A stretch of 64,000 nt of DNA from Bolinopsis microptera. Taxonomy: Eukaryota > Ctenophora > Tentaculata > Lobata > Bolinopsidae. The stretch lies in NCBI RefSeq assembly GCF_026151205.1, contig NC_087072.1, positions 2,871,375 to 2,935,374 on the forward strand. The letters are read 5' to 3'. A program made the position numbers and the translations under genes. The notes beneath the pieces are model-generated. The model made no database searches. It saw only the letters and a program-made list of their open reading frames with translations, and was not told the origin of the DNA. Position 1 is the first letter of the stretch. Each line of letters opens with the position of its first letter. Positions 25,001-34,000 of this stretch are shown piece by piece.

Positions 25001-28000
25001 TATTGGAGAATGATTACTTTTCTTAAAAGGTATGCAAAAGTTTAACATACCTTCTCTTACCTCATTAGTCTTTTAAAAATCTCCTAACGTTACTGCAACC
25101 CTGTCATCGTTATACAAACTTACATCTCAATTCTCAACTCACGTAATTATCAATTAGTTGTTATGTTGGGGTTTTCTTATCATGTATACAGCAGTTACAG
25201 CTACTTACATAATAGTTGTCCTCAAATAAAAACAACAGCTCAAAAATATCGCTACGTACTCAAATTCCCTAAATAAAAGTACATACCGATATTTTTGATT
25301 GCCCCTAAAATTGTAGCTCTCTTCAAAAGAACTCACTCATTAGGCAGGAGGGAAGATCCCCAGCCGGAACTATAACACCATTCTGACATACAGCCTGCAC
25401 TTCTATTTTATTGAAGTGGTACGAAGGACAAGTAAGGGTCAGCGTTGTGCCCTGATCAGCTGGTAACTGGGGTTCTATCACCACTTTCTTCCAGTTCGGA
25501 TCCCCCACAGTGCAGAATGCTTCTGAGGAAATGAACTTGTTATCTTGTCAGTTGTTAGGATTTTAAAGTTACTCTCCCATTTTCCAATCTCGTTAATCGC
25601 AGCATCAGATATCTTTTTTAACGATTTTAAAAACAAACAAAAACATTTAATCAAAAACCACACACTAACCGTATCCATAGACCATTATTTCAGCAATGTT
25701 CTGAGCACCGACAAAACCTTCTTTACTCAACTCCACCACATCACCATTACCCACACAATTATACTTGTATACGTCTTCTTCAGTTGTTATCGTTCCACAG
25801 TCCTTCACTATCTTATCACTAGACTTGATGAAGAGGTTCAGGCCTATAATCCTCTCCTTGCAGCAGTCTTTTCTGTTATAGATGACTATGCGAGTAACAT
25901 GGGAGTACTGCGACAGATAAACTCTTATCCACATTCCATCAACCACATTGAAAGTGTGAGCAAAATTAAGGAGATTCTTGTCAATAAGGTTGAAGGCCAC
26001 AAAGCTTCCGTGGACATTCTTCATTTCCGCTTTAGACATGATAAGTTGTTCAACCGCGTCATTTGCACCTGTTACAGTTACGATCAAAGATTTACATCTA
26101 CTGAACATTTGCAATTTGCTAATTTATATAATGATCTGGATGATGCTTTTTTAATTTAATGTAAGGCGAATTAACTTTTAATACAATAATTTATAAAATA
26201 GTTACCTGTAGCTGGTTATCAGTGTAAAACAATTACCTGTAGCCGGTGTAAAATAGTTACCTGTAGCCGGTGTAAAATAGTTACCTGTAGCCGGTGTAAA
26301 ATAGTTACCTGTAGCCGGTGTAAAATAGTTACCTGTAGCCGGTGTAAAATAGTTACCTGTAGCCGGTGTAAAATAGTTACCTGTAGCCGGTGTAAAATAG
26401 TTACCTGTAGCCGGTGTAAAATAGTTACCTGTAGCCGGTGTAAAATAGTTACCTGTAGCCGGTTTAAAATGGTTACCTGTAGCCGGTGTAAAATAGTTAC
26501 CTGTAGCCGGTGTAAAATAGTTACCTGTAGCCGGTGTAAAATAGTTACCTGTAGCCGGTGTAAAACAGTTACATGTAGCCGGTGTAAAATAGTTACCTGT
26601 AGCCGGTGTAAAATAGTTACCTGTAGCCGGTGTAAAATAGTTACCTGTAGCCGGTGTAAAATAGTTACCTGTAGCCGGTGTAAAATAGTTACCTGTAGCC
26701 GGTGTAAAATAGTTACCTGTAGCCGGTGTAAAACAGTTACATGTAGCCGGTGTAAAATAGTTACCTGTAGCCGGTGTAAAATAGTTACCTGTAGCCGGTG
26801 TAAAATAGTTACCTGTAGCCGGTGTAAAATAGTTACCTGTAGCCGGTGTAAAATAGTTACCTGTAGCCGGTGTAAAATAGTTACCTGTAGCCGGTGTAAA
26901 ATAGTTACCTGTAGCCGGTGTAAAATAGTTACCTGTAGCCGGTTTAAAATAGTTACCTGTAGCCGGTGTAAAATAGTTACCTGTAGCCGGTTATCAGTGT
27001 AAAACAGTTACATGTAGCCGGTGTAAAATAGTTACCTGTAGCCGGTGTAAAATAGTTACCTGTAGCCGGTGTAAAATAGTTACCTGTAGCCGGTGTAAAA
27101 TAGTTATCTGTAGCCGGTGTAAAATAGTTACCTGTAGCCGGTTATCAGTGTAAAACAGTTACCTGTAGCCGGTGTAAAATAGTTACCTGTAGCCGGTGTA
27201 AAATAGTTACCTGTAGCCGGTGTAAAATAGTTACCTGTAGCCGGTGTAAAATAGTTACCTGTAGCCGGTGTAAAATAGTTACCTGTAGCCGGTGTAAAAT
27301 AGTTACCTGTAGCCGGTAAGCACCACATCATGTAAACCAGTACACAAAACATCTCCCCGGTTCTGCTTGACACCAGTCTTTATATGCTAATCAAATTGCG
27401 CAAATCATCTTAACATACATAGTAAGGGAAAGAGTAGGAAAATCAGTAAATAAATTCACGACAAGGATTTCTCTGTAGTTATGTAATGTGTTTATATTCC
27501 CAAGAACCACTTCAAAAAATTGTTAGAGCGAATCTGAATTCTGATGGGCAAAATTTCTAAAATGAATTGTGTCTAGTCGCCATACGCACTAATACAATAA
27601 TAAAAATCATTTCAATTTCGATTCGTTTCGATAGAAACACCTCAAAGACTTCCGGAGAGGTGTAAGATTATCACAACTTATAATTTATATAATATATGAC
27701 TTATGAAGGAGTCAATTACTAACTCTAATCTAGAAAAATTACAGACGCTTGGCATTTTGTTGAGAGTCTGGGAAGCTAATTAAGAGCTACGAGAAGCGTA
27801 GCTTTTAGGTCTGTCCATACCAGAGCAGAGCTTGTACATCTTCCCATCTCAACACAAAGCGACCAATAAGCCCAATGGCATCATACAGTTATACTGCTCG
27901 TTGCTCGTTGTCATTGAGTCCCCTAATAGTAATAGATCACGTGACTGAGTTAGGACAACAGAGGGTAAGTGTGTTTGCCAATTATTTCTCAGGATCTACG

Positions 28001-31000
28001 GTAATATCTGCGCCAGTCTGTTAAATCTTATCAGCATAAAGCAAACACGTTGAAAGACAGCCAACCATTCTCTACGGGGTAAACCTCGTAAATTACCACA
28101 AGGCCATTTGGGTATTTGGCACCGAGAATAGATCCTACAGTTGTGAGCTAATTAGCTCGGACCTGGATATTGCACGTGCTGGACGTACGTGCCTGTATTC
28201 AGGCTGTTCCCTTTTTTAATAAAAACATGAGGTTGGTGATAAAACGCTGGTCTGATCTTTGTATGATTATGTCTATCTTTGGCTATCCTCGTGGTGCCTT
28301 CATAACGAAGACACCTGTGTGTAGCAGGCTAAGTCCAAGCAAACCATCTCTCCCCCTTATAAAGCTTTATCATGTAGTATAGAATTAACATAATTATTAT
28401 AATTTACAACTCCATTGTAGACGCCAAAATGAAGCAGATCAGCAGTAATTAATTGCGTGATTGCGAGAGCAAGTACGGCAAAAATGATGAGAAGATTATT
28501 AAAACACCTGCCTTAGTAGCTCTCAGCTGGAATCTAGTTGTTTTCGTTAGGAAATTATTAGCGGTTACAGTTTATCACACGTTTACTAAGTCGGCTCATG
28601 ACTTCTCAGTTATCAGACTTAAAAACAATTTATGGTTGAACTTAAGTTTTAATACACTTAAATACTATTCGATATTATTACACTAACTGGATGTCACTTT
28701 AAATCCGATGACCTGTACAATGAAAACATACATCAAATCCAGTAGAGGGCTACATGATACATTTTATGTTAGATCAAGGTTTATATAATATGATAGATAT
28801 GTGATTTGTGTGAAATCAGGACTTACATGAGCTAAGGAGATTATTACCATGCGCTCACTAAAGTACACAGCTCCTATGACTCGTTGTTAAGATTTATACT
28901 ATAAATAAACACCCATCATTTGTTGTATTGGTACATATTACATTTATATTATTACAGACGCTGCACCATATCTCATATCTGTTAGTATGGTATTCATTGA
29001 CCAATTCAGCAGCGATAATGGAGAGTTAGAATTAACCCAAATATCAGGGACACGAATGACTACTCCAAGATTTAAGAAACTAAACTTTCAACACTGAAAA
29101 CATTCAGATTCTTGCCAAATATATTTCGATTGTAGTCATCTCCAGTGACAGTGAACCTAAAAAATGTTAAAAGGTTAGTGAAACTCAAGCCGTTACAAAA
29201 TTAAGAATCCGAAAAAGGTAAAAAGATCATATTAAGGATTATGGAATATAGGTAATCCAAAGGGATTGACAGTATTAAGGCCAAAAGGTCTAAGAGAATT
29301 AAGCAAATGTATGTAATTATTTTCTTTTACTTCAAGTGTACTGAGACTGCAATTCTCTAAAATAAAAGTTCTAAAAATTTCATTAAAATCTGTATGTACT
29401 CCTAAACCGTGGTCAATCAAGTGAACTCCTAGGCTATACTCATCACTAGTAATATCAAATGCTCTACCATCAACGATTTCATAAAATTTGGACCTGTGTC
29501 CGTCCATCCTTTAATGCAAGCTCAATAGATTTATACATAATCGAGATGTAGCCATAATGGGGGACCTTAACATCTGGTTCATGAAAAGTTGTTGTTGTAA
29601 AGACCCGTATAGAGCCACCTCTAAGGGCTTTGAGACAGTTTATTAAATATAATAATCAATAATATCGAAAGTCGTTTCAAAATATTTTCAAACTCAAAGT
29701 TGAAATCACACTCACACTAAAAAGATCAATTATTTTGTCAAATAGTAAAAATTAAAAAAAAAAACTCTCGACACATTACAGTACGTGAGCATGATTAGCA
29801 TGCCTTTCATTTTATTTGTACCACTTAAGTCCCAGAACTTTTTATTTCTTAATTCTGCTTGTTATAGTTTGTTATAATATACGGCTATTCTAATTTCTAG
29901 AAATTTTCAAGCGTGACGATGAAAATTTTATCGCGAGAATTATCTTTAAGATTTTGTGCATTAAAAAGCCGCGCGGAGTGAGGTAAGGCTTGCTGTTATC
30001 AGCGCTTTGGCAGTGAAAAATATGCTGAAATATGTCAGTCCATTAAGCGAACGTTGTTTATTACTGCTCGTTTATTGTGTATTGCTCGTTTATAGTGTAC
30101 GACAATAACTCCACATTTCTAATCTTCAAACCAACTCGAATACAGCATCAAAAAAACTCAGCTACACTAATGAAGCTAAACAACTTTTCTAAAACGCATT
30201 AGGGCGTACTAAGAACAAGAAATCCCTACTGTCCATTAGAAATGACGTCGATGGAAGCCCTACTTTAAGAGTTATGAAGATTCTACTCCTCTCTCATGCA
30301 ATCCTTAATTTGTCCAGGCAGATTTGGTGCCGGATTTATAGTCTTTTGATTAAGCCATGACGCCCTTCTAGTTTGGAAACTACTGTTAAGTTTGGTCCTG
30401 ACATTATTATCTCCGGAAAGTTTTCCATAAGAATGGAGATTAATTAGCGAGGGACGTATATAGTAGGCTCAATTGATGTTAATAATGATTCTAGATTCAT
30501 CTGAACGAATTCATGGTTGTTTTATGTAAAATAGCATGGACCATTTCTATTCTATAAACTGAGAGCCAAAAAGCCGGCAGGGCTCAATGTAGCTGACAGG
30601 GCTCAATGTAGCCGACAGGGCTCAATGTAGCCGACAGGGCTCAATGCAGCTGACAGGGCTCAATGCAGCCGACAGGGCTCAATGCAGCCGGCAGGGTTCA
30701 ATGCAGCCGACAGGGCTCAATGCAGCCGGCAGGGCTCAATGCAGCCGGCAGGGCTCAATGTAGCCGACAGGGCTCAATGTAGCCGACAGGGCTCAATGTA
30801 GCCGACAGGGCTCAATGTAGCCGACAGGGCTCAATGCAGCCGGCAGGGTTCAATGTAGCTGACAGGGCTCAATGTAGCCGACAGGGCTCAATGCAGCTGA
30901 CAGGGCTCAATGTAGCCGACAGGGCTCAATGCAGCTGACAGGGCTCAATGTAGCTAACTCATAACCAAGATACCAGCTAATTTGAATTTACATCCCCTCT

Positions 31001-34000
31001 TAAGAGGGCTCTCTCCTTGGCACCTGAATGCTTGCATTCAAACTAGGGTTGATATCTTTCCTTGAACTGCACTGGAAGCAAATGATGTTCTAGAGTATAC
31101 AAAGGGGGATCAGTGCTCGGGAGAGGTGTACAGCGTTCTAGAACTTATACAAAGGGGGAGCAGTGCTCAGGAGAGGTGTCGAATCATTGCTTCATTGTGC
31201 TTTTTTTAATCGTTTCCTGTGTCTCATTGTTACATGAACGATTACCTGATGAAAGGGAGGATTCAAGCTGCCAACTCTCTTTGTATGTGGCCCAAGAAAA
31301 TACACCGGTTTAAGGTGTATATTAGGAAGGATGGTACATATGGGCATCATAGTTAACGTGATTCTATTACAACATTAACTAATTGCTGACATTTTATCTT
31401 TTTATCCTTGTAAATACCAAAAATTCTATTTATAGAATTTTTATAAAAGCATGTTGGTACTGAAAATCGGAATTGAGAATTAATGTAAATTTGAGGTACC
31501 GCAACAATTGACCCCCCGACAATTGACCCCCGACAATTAACCCCCCGACAATTGACCCCCCGACAATTGACCCCAATGTAATTACACTGGGTCCATTGAT
31601 CGGGTTAGGGTTAGGGTCAGGGTCAGGGTCAGGGTCAGGGTCAGGGTCAGGGTCAGGGTCAGGGTCAGGGTCAGGGTCAGGGTCAGGGTCAGGGTCAGGG
31701 TCAGGGTTAATTGTATCAAATTATATTGTCGGGGGGTCAATTGTCGGGGGGTCAATTGTCGGCCACCCAAATTTGAATAGGCAAACGCTCAGTTAAGTAA
31801 TTTAAGGAGTCAACACAAATTATTTTTGCCTGTAATACGAATATATTCGAACGTTTTTGTCATATATTTTTTAGGGCATCCGAGTCAAACACATTTACAT
31901 GATAATACATTGAATTCTAATAGTCTACTGTAGCATTAAAACGTTTATTTTCAGGAGCCTTGTTGCTAAGTGTCCTCGGGGGGAGAATGAGTGAGGGTAT
32001 AAACTTTAGCGACGATCTGGGACGGTGTGTTGTAGTAGTAGGACTTCCTTTCGCTAACCCCTCTGATCCCGTGTTGCAGGTAAGTGGTCTGGTTGCTTTG
32101 TCTGGGGGGGGGGGCTTTGTCTATAGGATCTATTAATGGTTCAATTTTACAAGGTGTTGGATTCTTGTTAATGAAGTAGCGATATAATGGTTAAATTTTA
32201 CAAGGTGTTGGATTCTTGTTAATGAAGTAGCGATACCGCTTAAGAATTTCAATGTAAGAACATGTCATGATCACATCTGAACCATAATTTCCGAGTTCAT
32301 AATTACGTGGATCAAAAAGTTCATTATTATTCTCTGAAATTTGTCCGATGTCAATACCGTCTTGCTTGCTTACTGGACTTTCTCCAACAACTTATGCCCG
32401 ACAAACTTTGTAAAATCAGGTTTCTTCTTATAAAAAGCGTCCCTAATGGGAAGAGGGGAGATCTTGAGAAGGAAATGGATAAACCGCACAGAATCAGGAA
32501 CCATGACAACATCCTTCTCCTCCCTGATCCCCTGAATAGCTGCTCTCACCAACTCCTCCGGCTCCATGGGGTTAGTTTCCTTCTCTATCCCAGCTATCAA
32601 CTTCGTTCTTACGAACCAGGGACACACAGCAGTGAAGTGTACATTAGTGTGAGCGTGCTGGTTCCTCAACTGGGCCAGCGCGTGGATAGCTCCAGCTTTC
32701 CCTGCACAGTAGTCGGTTATTTGACCCTGCAGTGGCATGAGACCGAGCATGGAGGCTATATTGACCACGTGACCTTGGTCCATGGCTAACATTTGGGGGA
32801 GGAAGAGCTTGATGGTCCACAGACCGGACACTAGATTCACCGTGAGAGAGTGCTGGATTTGTGTAAGGGACATGTCCTCGATGTTGGCCCCGAACACAAC
32901 CCCTGCGTTGTTAATCAGCACTGTTACCACGTGACCATTCTCGGTCATCTCCTTGTGCACCTTCTCAACTTCCTCACTCTTGGTCAGATCGCACGTGTAG
33001 GCGTGCGCGCTGTGTCCTGCCTCGCGGAGACCTGCTACCACGCCCTCCACAAGCTCTTTACTGATGTCCAGACAGTGAACCGTGTTGCCCATTTCCGCGA
33101 ACTGCCGTGCGAACTCCGCTCCAATACCCTGACCAGCCCCGGTAATCAGCACGTGCTGGTTTGAGATGGGTTTACAGGGTCGACATCGGAACAGGAAGTA
33201 GAACACCTCAAGCAGGAAATAGAGAGGGAGACGGAGGAAGGCGAGGAGAAGCGCTACTGGGTCCATCCTAGGTTAAAGTTTAGTTTTAAAGTTATAATAA
33301 AAGTTTATTACAACACAGCTTCTATAACAAAACTGAGGCTCTTGATAAAATTTGCAGTGTGTTTGTACCCTTGAGTTGTATTTCTTCTGTTGAATTGTAA
33401 TAATCTTTTTCATTTGTAAAAATATGCATATCTAAAACTTCATATTGACCTCACTTATTACTTTGCGCGGGAACTCTTGATATATTTCATCTTTATAATG
33501 ATTGAAGTCATAAAAATAATATAAAATTATTATTTTGTGACTTCTATCTGAATTTTTTGATGGTGCAATTTGACACAAAGAAAACAGAAACGAGAAAATC
33601 GCAGACAAAACTCTAAAACATGACTGATAGATTGTTTGCAATCGTACTGCTAAAGCTATCAATTATTAAATTAATTAACAGGAACTGACAAATGATGTAA
33701 CTGGCAAATTACTGACAAATTTGTTCATTTAGCGACGAACAAAAATAAATTCAATCGAAATTTCTTGTTACTACTAGCCTTGTCGCTGAAAAGTTCTGGG
33801 CAACTTTTTGCGAGCAGCACAAGTGAATAACTATATTAAGCCTGTTGCTTCAGACTGTAAATTACCACATATTATGGTAAAAATAATAAAAATGTTACCA
33901 GTTCGCTAATATGAGCTGGATATGAGTGTAATGTAACAGTCAGTACATTGTTGATGCTCAATAGTGAGTGCTTATATCTAGTGTACTTCCTTGCAATAAC

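Noticed and set aside
25545-26159. A 204-codon plus-strand frame
   Set aside because: It is antisense to the fucolectin-like exon, whose domain motifs and splice sites are on the minus strand.
26469-27002. A 177-codon plus-strand frame of VTCSRCKI repeats
   Set aside because: It is the translation of a 24-bp minisatellite, whose period is a multiple of three; no start context or flanking exon supports it.
26200-27325. CRISPR array
   Set aside because: Units are contiguous with no variable spacers, and the genome is animal. The same applies to the arrays at 30.6, 34.8 and 60.3-62.5 kb.
31607-31710. True telomere end
   Set aside because: The tract is short, interstitial, mostly TCAGGG rather than TTAGGG, enclosed in a palindromic element and followed by a DDX11 exon.
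31596-31796. Glycine/serine repeat protein frame and its minus-strand counterpart
   Set aside because: Both are read-throughs of the (TCAGGG)n array.
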